From Osedax frankpressi (lineage: Eukaryota > Annelida > Polychaeta > Sabellida > Siboglinidae): a stretch of 64,000 bases of DNA. Below are positions 54,621-64,000 of this stretch, piece by piece. Where the stretch lies: the NCBI GenBank assembly GCA_964035775.1, contig OZ038315.1, positions 2,613,281 to 2,677,280 of the forward strand. The letters are read 5' to 3'. Position numbers and translations under genes: made by a program. Positions within the stretch are counted from its first letter, which is position 1. The number at the start of each line of letters is the position of its first letter. The notes under the pieces were generated by a model, which saw only the letters and a list, made by a program, of their open reading frames with translations, searched no databases and was not told where the DNA came from.

Positions 54621-54685
54621 ATGTCCAAGGAGATTGCCATGATTTTGGCAGATCTGTCCGCTGATTTCAATACGACCAGTATAAC
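54621..54685 (+). CDS. IQCK: IQCK exon 1
   Basis: ATG TCC AAG GAG ... encodes [20 protein letters not shown], then I and AC (phase 2). The donor used is GTATTT at 54686; a stronger GTAAGT at 54718 exists but leaves phase 1, which would destroy the conserved NLWDDICK of exon 2. If 54718 is used, translation would have to start at the exon 2 ATG (55750). Confidence 0.5.
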
Positions 54686-57600
54686 GTATTTTTTTATATT
54701 CACATTCGTATATATCGGTAAGTGCATATAATAATATTAGTATATATTAAAAAATAATAAGGATAGATATTGTAGTATTGTTATATTTATGTATTAAAGA
54801 GTTACATAGTAAAGAGTAGTTAGTTAAGGAGTAAACGCATTATTTATAATAAAGTTGATGTACCTATATTTAAAAATCAACCATATATGAATAATAAAAA
54901 TCCAAAATTAACTTAATTCGGTAATATTAGCCAATAGGATCAAAATATAATATTAAAATTAACCTAATTCGGTAATAATGGCTAATATGATCAAAATATA
55001 ATATTAAAATATTTTATTTATTATTTACACTTCGAGTTGAAATAAATGATTATTTTATATATATATATACCACTTACCGTATATTTATTGTATGCAGATA
55101 TATAGGAATGTAAATTAAAATATATTCTACAAATATTTATAAATTATTTAAAATTCGAGCTCATATAAAGTGTAAAATTTTAATATACAACTCAAATAAT
55201 TTAATAATTATATATTATAATATTGAATAAACATATATTTTGATATGTAATAATTATATGTATTAAAATTATATGTATTATCATATACGATTTACGAATT
55301 ATTCTATATATAGAGTCTAACAAATATAATACACTAAAAAATATACATTTCCCTTTATTTTTATTGTGAAATAACTATATTTTTACTATAGCTTATATGT
55401 TCAAATTCTAGTTATGGCTAAATTCAAAATATAAATTTTAAGTAATATATCACATAAACTATTAATATATCTAATATAGTTAGTTATTTAAAGTTTATTC
55501 CGTATATATAGTATGAAAAAATTGTATATTGAAAATAAATATGCATTTTACACATATTTTTTTATTTACGGTAACTACTAAAAGTTTTATTGATACCTAT
55601 ACAATATCTATATTTAATAATCAACCATGTATGTACTACAAAGACATGAAAAGTATAAAAATTACATTATTTGTAAACAATGTAACACAGTTCACAGCCT
55701 ATCTAGCTAATGCTTAGTTACCAAATTAATTATTATAGAATTTTTTAGAATGCCGCTTATTGCCAAAATTCCAAAACCTAATCTATGGGATGATATATGT
55801 AAAGGTAGGGTTATATTAAATTGTCATATTGATATTTTAAACATTTGAACGATGCATACATAATTTAATTTTCTATTCAAAAATTTAAAAATTAAAATAT
55901 TATTTAATGAGAATTATTTCAGTAGTAATTGATTATCGACTAGCTGAGTTATATAACTTTATTTTTAGTATTCTGAAATTTATATATCATATTTGTCTAT
56001 TTAATTTCTATATTTTATATTTAAAATGGAATTAACTAATCCGACAAAATATTTATTTTGTAATGTAGTTTTAAGTTAAACTGATAACCATTAATGTGTA
56101 TGATACTCATATATCAATTAATTAGATATAAAATACATAGAAATATCTTATTAGACATATTAGATAATATCTGGTGCCAATTCTAAATTTCAGACAAATT
56201 ATATATCTATTGTTTTATTAATCATAGATATAATTTATTAGACTGTCATATTCTATTAGATATACTCTGTGAATCCAATATTGATCTTATTTGATATACA
56301 CTTTATTAGAACTACTTGATTTGATATCTACTATCTACGAGATTACTTTTATAACATCCTTATTGTTTTTCAATTTCGTGATTCTCAATTTTCAAGTATT
56401 TTAAATGGTAATTATTCTCAATAGTTTATGACATTAATCAGTTTAATAATATTATTTACATATGCTTTATACCATATACTATTGGTATATACATAAAGTA
56501 TCAACATATATCTATATACAACATTAAAATTGCAAATCACCTTTGAATTCTAACAAATTGAAATTATATATAGAATAAATATTATTAAATATTAAATATT
56601 GATAAAAATATAAAACAGATCATATATCTAAATTATTATATAATCTTAAAAACCAATGAAAAATAATATAATTTGAATACAACTAAAATATAAATCTAAT
56701 ACGACCTTAAAATGTTACTTGTATAAATATGATAAGGTAAAACACATATATTTTAATTTTATAATACTAATTTTTATCCTAAGAGTTTGCCGACCGAGAT
56801 CATGGCGATGACGTCATGGGAACAGGCGGGAACATAAATCCGACCTCTAAACCTGACGAGTCGATAGATTACGACCCCAGTTCCCACCACCCGGCTTTCG
56901 TCGGCGTTTTCCACGAGAAAATAGATGTGGATGTAGATTGTACTTCGGACTTTGACGCCAGCGTCTCCCACCCTAGCCTGGTTGGTAGGCTGTGTTTAAT
57001 GGCATCTAGATCTGGGCAATGTCATCCATTGTCTCTTTAGTGTTCATTATCTTCTCTAGATTTGGTGAACAGTGCAACTGGTGTTTATTAACGTCTCTAC
57101 AGTAGGTGAAGTAGTGTCTAGTGTTTACAGACTTATCTCGCTAGGGGGAGTAGTCCTTACTCAGTAGGGATATATTCATCCAATTCAGATGTATACTGTC
57201 TATTTAGTATATTTACTATTCTCTCTCTCTCTCTATTTTTCAAACTATTCTCTCTTTTTATCATAATAAAGCTCGTTGTCTAAGATCATTTCCAATTAGT
57301 TCTAATTTACTTTCAAACTAATTCTAATTTAATCAGGTAGGTTACGCTCTAGTTGAAAAGCCGAAGCCATGCATTAACGAATCTCCCGAGAAAACCAAGA
57401 CTGACTTCAAAAACACATGTTTGTATATCATTACAATGTTATTCTGTATGGAATAGAAAATGTATAACTGGGATTATGTCTATAGATTCCGGAATATAAA
57501 TAAATTTGTTATTAAATGGGCGTTAAATTAATTTTCAATTGCGACTAAATTCCAAATTTCTCCTTTCACGCGCAGGCAGCGCAACTGAATACTTGGAGGT

Positions 57601-60600
57601 ATTTGTGTTTCCGTACCTGCTGCCTTGCATGGAGAAAATGCTGAAACGGGCAAAACTCGAGCGTTGTTTCGAGGTTTTCTGTCTTTAGTATCCTAATCGT
57701 AGCAATACATTGTCATGTCAAGTTCTTCTAGAAATCAACAAGCTGAGATTTTATTAAAACATTATTAATAAGCTGTTTATTTTCTCTGCAAATCACTCCC
57801 TTAGATATTACTGATAATTATTGTTTAAATTGTTATTTAGATATTTTCATATATTCTTTATCTCTTTTTAATTCCAAGACAATACATTTACATCGTAATA
57901 GTATATATATAAAGAACATCTTCTGAATAAATGTATCTAAATCATAACATATTCATAAATTTTTATATCAAATGTATATTATATAAAATGTATATTATAT
58001 ATGAATATTTATAATTGAACAAAAGTTTGCATGTATAAATATTCTTTTATTTATTTAAACTTAACAATAGTCAAATTGAAATCATATACCTAACTAAATT
58101 AATATCAATAACTAATCCATATTAATAAATTTGTTTAATTTTTTGATATTTACCATAGTTATTGATATCTGCTGAAGTTATTAATATTTGTCATAGTTAT
58201 TGATATATGCTGTAGTTATTGATATCTGTTTATAGTTATTGATATCTGCTATAGTTATTGATATTTATGATATAGATGGTATTTATGTTAGTGGTATTTA
58301 TACCATAGTTAGTGTATTCTTTAAAATATCTGTTTATTTTAATATTTGTATATATTGCTAATGAAAATTCACATTCAATTATTAATTATCAATAACTAAA
58401 TTTGACTTTATCGACTCCACATATAGAGAAAGAGAACGAAATTCAATGCATTAGATTCAATTACTATACAGTTATACAAGTTAGTTTGGGTTCAAGAGGT
58501 CACTCTCTCCCTCGTAATAAGTTTTATCAGCTATGCCGTGACCTGCTGACCACCTTTCAGATACAATAAACTATATTGTGACCGCGATGAGATACACGAA
58601 TTAGGCGATATTCCATTTGTAAATGAACATTGGATACACAAGTTTGTATAATTACGTGCACACTTTAATTGAATCTACTTTACTTTAGAGCACCCTACTT
58701 CCTATTTTAAATAACCATACGCTTCTTGCAAACCGTATATAAGCGTTTACGTTTATCCACTATCGCGTGTGTTGTACGCGTAAAATGAATTCGCGACCAA
58801 TACTATCAGTCCAAGACCTCCATTGCCATTGTCTTTAGTTTTAACCGACCTCGAAGCCACGCTGATCATACAGAACTTCTGGCGAGGCTATAAGGTTAGG
58901 TTGTTTTTCATTCAAATATTCTCAGTACACATTAATGTTTATTTCGCGACAATGTTTATATTTTAAATACGATATAAACTAACACTTGTATGTCCAGGTA
59001 TTTCTACCTAGTTAGGTATTATAGTATTCTAGGTATTCTAGGTATTCTAGGTATTCTAGGTATTCTAGCTAGGTATACTACTACTAGTATATTGAATTAA
59101 TATGTTTTTGATTCTTTAATGTTAGGTTAGAAAGGATCCAGAAGTTTCTGAGCTAAGACAATGGCAGAGGGATTGGAGAAATGAGACACAGAATATTCAC
59201 GCAAAGGTTTGTTGTCCAGGGTACGGCTGGCTATGTTCTCCAGGGTATGGCTGGCTATGTTCTCCAGGGTACGGCTGGCTATGTTCTCCAGGGTACGGCT
59301 GGCTATGTTCTCCAGGGTACGGCTGGCTATGTTCTCCAGGGTACGGCTGGCTATGTTGTCCAGGGTACGGCTGTCTATGTTCTCCAGGGTATGGCTGGCT
59401 ATGTTCTCCAGGGTACGGCTGGCTATATTGTCCAGGGTACGGCTGGCTATGTTTTCCAGGGTACGGCTGGCTATGTTGTCCAGGGTACGGCTGGCTATGT
59501 TGTCCAGGGTACGGCTGGCTATGTTCTCCAGGGTACGGCTGGCTATGTTCTCCAGGGTATGGCTGGCTATGTTCTCCAGGGTACGGCTGGCTATATTGTC
59601 CAGGGTACGGCTGTCTATGTTGTCCAGGGTACGGCTGGTTATGTTGTCCAGGTACGGCTGGCTATGTTGTCCAGGGTACGGCTGGCTATGTTGTCCAGGG
59701 CACGGCTGGCTATGTTGCCCAGGGCACGGCTGGCTATGTTCTCCAGGGTACGGCTGGCTATGTTCTCCAGGGTACGGCTGGCTATGTTGTCCAGGTTATG
59801 GCTGGCTATGTTGTCCAGGGTACGGCTGGCTATGTTGTCCAGGTACGGCTGGCTATGTTGTCCAGGGTACGGCTGGCTATGTTGTCCAGGGCACGGCTGG
59901 CTATGTTGCCCAGGGCACGGCTGGCTATGTTCTCCAGGGTACGGCTGGCTATGTTCTCCAGGGTACGGCTGGCTATGTTGTCCAGGTTATGGCTGGCTAT
60001 GTTCTCCAGGGTACGGCTGGCTATGTTCTCCAGGGTACGGCTGGCTATGTTGTCCAGGGTACGGCTGGCTATGTTCTCCAGGGTACGGATGGCTATATTA
60101 TCCAGGGTACGGCTGGATATATTCTCCAGGGTACGGCTGGCTATGTTCTCCAGAGTACGGCTGGCTATGTTCTCCAGGCTACGGCTGGCTATGTTCTCCA
60201 GGGTACGGCTGGCTATGTTCTCCAGGGTCATATTCGAAGATCTGATAACATGCTAATACTTTTAAATAATATTTTATATATATTTTGCTATCATTTAAAT
60301 ATAGATAATTTTTGCTTTTTATGCCCATCAAACAAAATGATACAATTATTATATAAAATATTTAGGATATAAATACATACTATACAATATAATCCTGGCA
60401 AACAGGTGTAATTTTTTTTGTAAAATACTTTCATGGGCATTAATAATTATTAAATTATTTAATAGAAAACTTTAAATCTACAAAAATTATTTGTTGGGCA
60501 ATAACTATAATAATACATTTATTTATATAATGTAACGTAACTCTAAATCTATTATTAATTACAACTAAGTCACTACATAATTTTATAATAAAGATGTAAT

Positions 60601-61123
60601 CTACTAGAAAACAAACTATATTATGTAACTATTAACATTATTATATAATTATTAAAATATAAATTAAATGTCTATACATTTTTTATTAAATAATGTTTAT
60701 ATAAAAAGCTAAAATGATTTCCTCCAGAGTAATTAATCTATGTTAACATAATAGTTTTATAAATTTCTTTAATGTGAACTCAATTATTAATTATTATCAA
60801 AGTAATTGTAAAATGTAAATCTTTATATTTGTTGGTAAAATATAAATACATATCTGATCCAATCTCAAATTAATATAATGCAAATATATAATGAAAATAC
60901 TTTAAACTAATCACAAGTTATTAATGATAATATTAATAAGCTGGAAGAATTCTTAAATACTATATTAATTATTTATAAAATTAACATTTGCTGTTTTAGT
61001 ATATTTCTTATTTTATAATATATTTTTATTTGAAATATTTAAATTTAGGTTGATAGATTTTGGCAGAAGAACTCACCTGGAATGAATTCCTGCGTTTCCA
61101 GCAGCACACCAATTATGAATTAA
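54621..61123 (+). CDS. IQCK: IQ motif containing K orthologue
   Basis: Gene-level entry: nine exons, 54621-54685, 55749-55804, 56784-56980, 57337-57418, 57576-57673, 58522-58641, 58810-58894, 59126-59206 and 61049-61123. They total about 285 residues, close to human IQCK (about 287). Collinear matches to the human protein as I remember it: [10 protein letters not shown] (human NLWEQICKEY), [17 protein letters not shown] (CSPKEYLETFIFPVLLP), [19 protein letters not shown] (SIPFVEERL), [12 protein letters not shown] (PRPPIPLSLLLT), [12 protein letters not shown] (YIQSFWRACVVR), [11 protein letters not shown] (DPEIQELRQWQ). IQCK is a conserved, poorly characterised calmodulin-type IQ protein of ciliated animals. 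Exon 6 carries one base too many for an open frame. Confidence 0.93.
55749..55804 (+). CDS. IQCK: IQCK exon 2
   Basis: TAG acceptor, phase 2-1, GTAGGG donor. Encodes [18 protein letters not shown], the NLW-x-x-ICK signature of the family. It has its own ATG at 55750, a possible alternative start. Confidence 0.85.
56784..56980 (+). CDS. IQCK: IQCK exon 3
   Basis: AAG acceptor, phase 1-0, 197 nt, GTTGGT donor. Encodes [20 protein letters not shown] and onward to an acidic stretch ([20 protein letters not shown]). This is the least conserved part of the family; EFADRD continues the EYEAEQ of the human protein. Confidence 0.8.
57337..57673 (+). CDS. IQCK: IQCK exons 4-5
   Basis: Exon 4 is 57337-57418 (phase 0-1, [20 protein letters not shown]...) and exon 5 is 57576-57673 (phase 1-0, [20 protein letters not shown], then [13 protein letters not shown]). 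Exon 5 is the best conserved part after the IQ exon. Confidence 0.92.
58522..58641 (+). CDS. IQCK: IQCK exon 6, with an internal frame conflict
   Basis: [12 protein letters not shown] (human KFIACDFLTEW) and [20 protein letters not shown] (human LYNQNPKRAGEPFTEFFSIPF) are adjacent but in different frames, switching at about 58555-58561. The exon is 120 nt where 119 would keep the phase 0 to phase 2 frame. The left border is uncertain: the frame stays open upstream ([10 protein letters not shown]), and CTTTCAG at 58554-58560 could act as an acceptor for a shorter exon. Confidence 0.6.
58810..59206 (+). CDS. IQCK: IQCK exons 7-8: IQ motif
   Basis: Exon 7 is 58810-58894 (phase 2-0, [20 protein letters not shown], then QNFWRGYK) and exon 8 is 59126-59206 (phase 0-0, [20 protein letters not shown], then TQNIHAK). 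The joined [11 protein letters not shown] is an exact IQ-x3-RG-x3-R calmodulin-binding motif split by an intron. Confidence 0.95.
59030..59080. repeat. 9-bp GGTATTCTA repeat
   Basis: About five copies in IQCK intron 7. Confidence 0.85.
59209..60232. repeat. 24-bp minisatellite, about 42 copies, IQCK intron 8
   Basis: Unit GGCTGGCTATGTTCTCCAGG plus GTAC, with TTGTCC and GTATGG variants and a few 23-bp units. It starts 3 bp after the exon 8 donor. It has no stop codon in any forward frame ([24 protein letters not shown]) and few in reverse. Read from exon 8 without splicing it gives a Cys/Gly/Trp/Tyr-rich eight-residue repeat. Confidence 0.97.
60233..61048. other. IQCK intron 8 remainder
   Basis: AT-rich intron with nothing recognised. 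Confidence 0.5.
61049..61123 (+). CDS. IQCK: IQCK exon 9 and stop
   Basis: TAG acceptor, phase 0, encodes [20 protein letters not shown], then PIMN and TAA. VDRFWQK matches human VKIFWAK. Confidence 0.88.
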   Translation, partial: VDRFWQKNSPGMNSCVSSSTPIMN

Positions 61124-61197
61124 ATATTAATTACCTGTATTATATTATTATTACATAATCGAATTCTTTATACAAGAAAATATCTTTACGGTTGTAT

Positions 61198-61207
61198 AAT
61201 AAATAAA
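61198..61207 (+). terminator. Polyadenylation signal for IQCK
   Basis: Two overlapping AATAAA hexamers 75 bp after the IQCK stop codon. Confidence 0.75.
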
Positions 61208-62713
61208 ATTTATATCAAATTAATACAATTAATTTAATGAATTAATACCATAATTAATATTACAAACAAAATTAATATAACGATATGTTATAGTACTAAT
61301 TTGAAATACACTATAGTGATATATCTATAGATATTTATCATTTTGCATTATTAAATATGTATATTGATTACGCGAATTTAAATTAATTTCTAATTTGTAT
61401 TAAATTATATAATATCAACAAATATACATTCCTCGTATACAATTTAAAACTAAACTAATTATTATGTAATATATAATTATATTTATCTATAGTTAATTTT
61501 AGTTAAATATAGATAACTATATTTAATCATAATTAACTTTGTTAACATTACCTTTGTGCCTGTGCAAGATAATATTGGTCGGGTAAATTGGGAATGCATG
61601 TTGTATGATATAGAGTAATATAACTTGATGTTTGTAGTATTTCACATAACTAAAGTAATTCACAATAATATTGACAATGACTGTAATATAAGTAATTCTT
61701 TTTAACAATATTTCAGATGCCATTAAATAATGAATCCGATTGAATAATTTTCGTTTTAATTTATTTTTATCATTAATTCATACTAATTACATCCTTATAA
61801 GGATGATATAATATATTATCCTATTTATGAGATTATAATATACTATACTATTATTTATTTTAGATTAATATAATAGTTGTATACTATTTAGTATATATAT
61901 ATATAAATTATTTTAAATAACGAATGTATATATTATGTCAAAATCAATGTATACATATTATAATGTATACATATTTCCGACAGCACACCACTGATTTAGT
62001 TCACACGCCTATTTGTGTTTCTTGCTAAATATTGGCGAATAAAATGAATTATGTACACACATCTCTATAGCGATGTACATATCAACATATAATTAAAATA
62101 ACGGTTAGATTATAAGTGATATTAGTATTTAATCAGACATATATTGCTTGTAACTTAATATTATATACAAATATGTAGTTATAGTAGATTGATAAAAAAA
62201 TATTATTATTAAATATCAAATTATCTAAGCATTAAATATAAGTCATGCCTTCTATTTTTATTGGAATCTATTTTATAGACCCTCTAATAGAAATATTATA
62301 CATGATACTTCATATGAATCTGCTCTGAAACTATGGGTAAAGTTGAAATTATTCTCACAATTATCTATATAAATCTGTACAATCTATACTAATTATATAT
62401 AAATATTAAACTATTATCCTAAACTGATAACCAAATTTAAATAAATAGTAATGTTTTACTCATGATACATATTTATCAATTGTAATTTACAATAATCAAA
62501 TACAATATATTTATTTTGTAATTATATATCATGATAAATCTTGAGTTTTAATAAATGTAAATTTGTTAAAAATTTATTAAAAATGAAGCAAATAATAAAT
62601 TAAAATTCAATTTGAAGTTACTAATATGTTTATATATTTAAGTCTATGGTGCCACGTCTTATTTTATAAAAATTAATTAATATATAAATAGTAATTAAGT
62701 AGTTACGGATATA
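61208..62713. other. Convergent intergenic region
   Basis: AT-rich. A minus-strand ORF at 61523-61723 has no recognisable family. Nothing else supported. Confidence 0.45.
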
Positions 62714-62719
62714 TTTATT
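62714..62719 (-). terminator. Polyadenylation signal of minus-strand gene
   Basis: TTTATT on the plus strand is AATAAA on the minus strand, 17 bases beyond the stop codon of the terminal exon at 62737-62875. Confidence 0.6.
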
Positions 62720-62736
62720 ACAATGAGATAATGAAT

Positions 62737-62875
62737 TTAATTAAACCACTTCTCTCTTCTTTGTAATACATTTTGTCTGGCGACAGCACCTGTTTCTTGA
62801 TAAGCCTTTATTCTCGTCGGTTCGTTCATTAAAAGCGTCCTTTCGGGATATAATAGAATCTTTGAAAAATCCAAT
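62737..62875 (-). CDS. Terminal coding exon of an unrecognised minus-strand gene
   Basis: Reading the minus strand, a TAG acceptor is followed by one base and 45 codons plus TAA: LDFSKILLYPERTLLMNEPT, then RIKAYQETGAVARQNVLQRR, then EKWFN. The amino-acid composition, clear GC increase over the surroundings, the acceptor (phase 2) and a close AATAAA all support a real 3' terminal exon. I do not recognise the protein. It is basic, helical in look and Cys-free. The rest of the gene must lie beyond 62876, where I could not find a further exon before the window end. Confidence 0.6.
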
Positions 62876-64000
62876 CTAGCCTATTTAATAATAATATTTG
62901 TATTAGCTCTTATTTTTGTATTTTTCTATATCGATCAATAGAAATAAAGAATAACAATACAATTTATCATTTAAATTTCATTATATATATATTAATTTAT
63001 AATAATACATAATTTAGTTTAAGAATAAATAATTTTATAGATCAATAACAATAATGATATGATATAATATAATGAGTTTATCTTTTGAGAATACAATTAC
63101 ATTCTTATATAGTTATATATTATTAATATAGAATAAGAATATATAGTTATATAAGAATTATATTATCAAAATATGTATATACATTAATAAATTAATAAAT
63201 AATATTTATTTATAACTCTTCAACTATTTCAATGTTTGTATATCTATATTATTCATATATGGCCCGTTATAATTTACTTTAATAACAATATAATACTTTC
63301 TCTGAACATGTTACCTTAGTTTTATAAATGAAATTATGTTTACATATTCTAGAATGTATTATTTAATAGACAAAACAACTGAATGTTTATTTTTAGGCAG
63401 CTGGGACATATTTTGATAGTTTGTAGTTTATTTCTTGGAAGCTGGTTTATTACAGTTATTAATTATTGAGCTGAAATTTCAGTTATGAAGTAATACTTTA
63501 TCAAAACCTTAATGTATGTATGTTAAGAATTAACTGGGAATTTAATATTAGTATTTATTATATGTAATAAATATATTATCTAAAGATTATCTATTGATTA
63601 GTTATACATTGGATAAGATATATGCAAATATGAGATATTATGTAAGAAGATTAGATAGTAATTTATAAGTTTGGAATTAGGTAGATCAAAAATTATATTA
63701 TTTGTAGATATTCTATTGATAAAATACTTGAATATTTTTGAGTTATGGTCGAAATATATTTCGAGTATATATACAATAGATTACAAATAAAAACATCGGA
63801 TTAATAATTCACTCTATAAAGTAGAAGACCAGGCCATATGTTTATATTTACATGTTTAGCGAGACGAGTAAGTAAGTTAATACAGACGAAAGAAATCGAG
63901 GGTATTTGAGTAATTTGTAAGTAATATTATTATTAAATTTATATCTTCCAAATATCTTAACTTTATGCTTTTTTTAGTTATTAAAGTCGATTAGATATCA
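62876..64000. other. AT-rich, probably intron of the minus-strand gene
   Basis: No exon, array or RNA gene recognised. Confidence 0.4.

Noticed and set aside
54686-54723. Strong GTAAGT donor at 54718 for IQCK exon 1
   Set aside because: It leaves phase 1 and breaks the conserved NLWDDICK frame of exon 2; possible only as a 5' UTR variant.

Overview
The window is eukaryotic, metazoan DNA. It is AT-rich, and its genes are split into many small exons with GT-AG introns. The encoded domains are animal extracellular ones (SEA, Frizzled-like, LDLa, MAM, trypsin). The species cannot be fixed from the sequence; an invertebrate with motile cilia is a reasonable guess, because an IQCK orthologue is present. 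All exons below were placed by eye from splice sites, codon phase and domain fit.

Gene 1 (7455-48294, +) fills most of the window. It is a type II transmembrane protein with two serine protease domains and about 36 visible exons, giving roughly 1,740 residues plus at least one exon lost in an assembly gap. Domain order: short cytoplasmic tail, one transmembrane helix, SEA, Frizzled-like Cys-rich domain, LDLa, MAM, three LDLa, trypsin domain 1, MAM, short Cys-rich module, MAM, Thr-rich repeat linker, trypsin domain 2, stop. The parts recall corin (Frizzled plus LDLa), enteropeptidase (SEA, LDLa, MAM, protease) and polyserase/TMPRSS9 (several proteases on one chain), but I do not know a family with this order. 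Both proteases keep His-Asp-Ser and have unusual substrate-pocket residues.

Gene 2 (54621-61123, +) is a clear IQCK orthologue (IQ motif containing K, about 285 residues in 9 exons), with a polyadenylation signal just after the stop. A third gene enters convergently from the right: its terminal coding exon is at 62737-62875 on the minus strand, followed by its own polyadenylation signal.

The most striking non-coding feature is about thirty unrelated tandem arrays. Nearly every long intron holds its own array with its own unit, and many begin within tens of bases of the 5' splice site. One 48-bp array spans the splice donor itself, repeating it about 27 times. Introns also often use donors with T at +3 (GTTAGT, GTTTGT).

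Layout: 1-388 AT-rich; 389-3790 11-bp array; 3791-7454 upstream region with a promoter-like cluster near 4485 and a 200-N gap; 7455-48294 gene 1; 48295-54620 intergenic arrays, an inverted array pair and a foldback element; 54621-61123 IQCK; 61124-64000 AT-rich with the minus-strand terminal exon.
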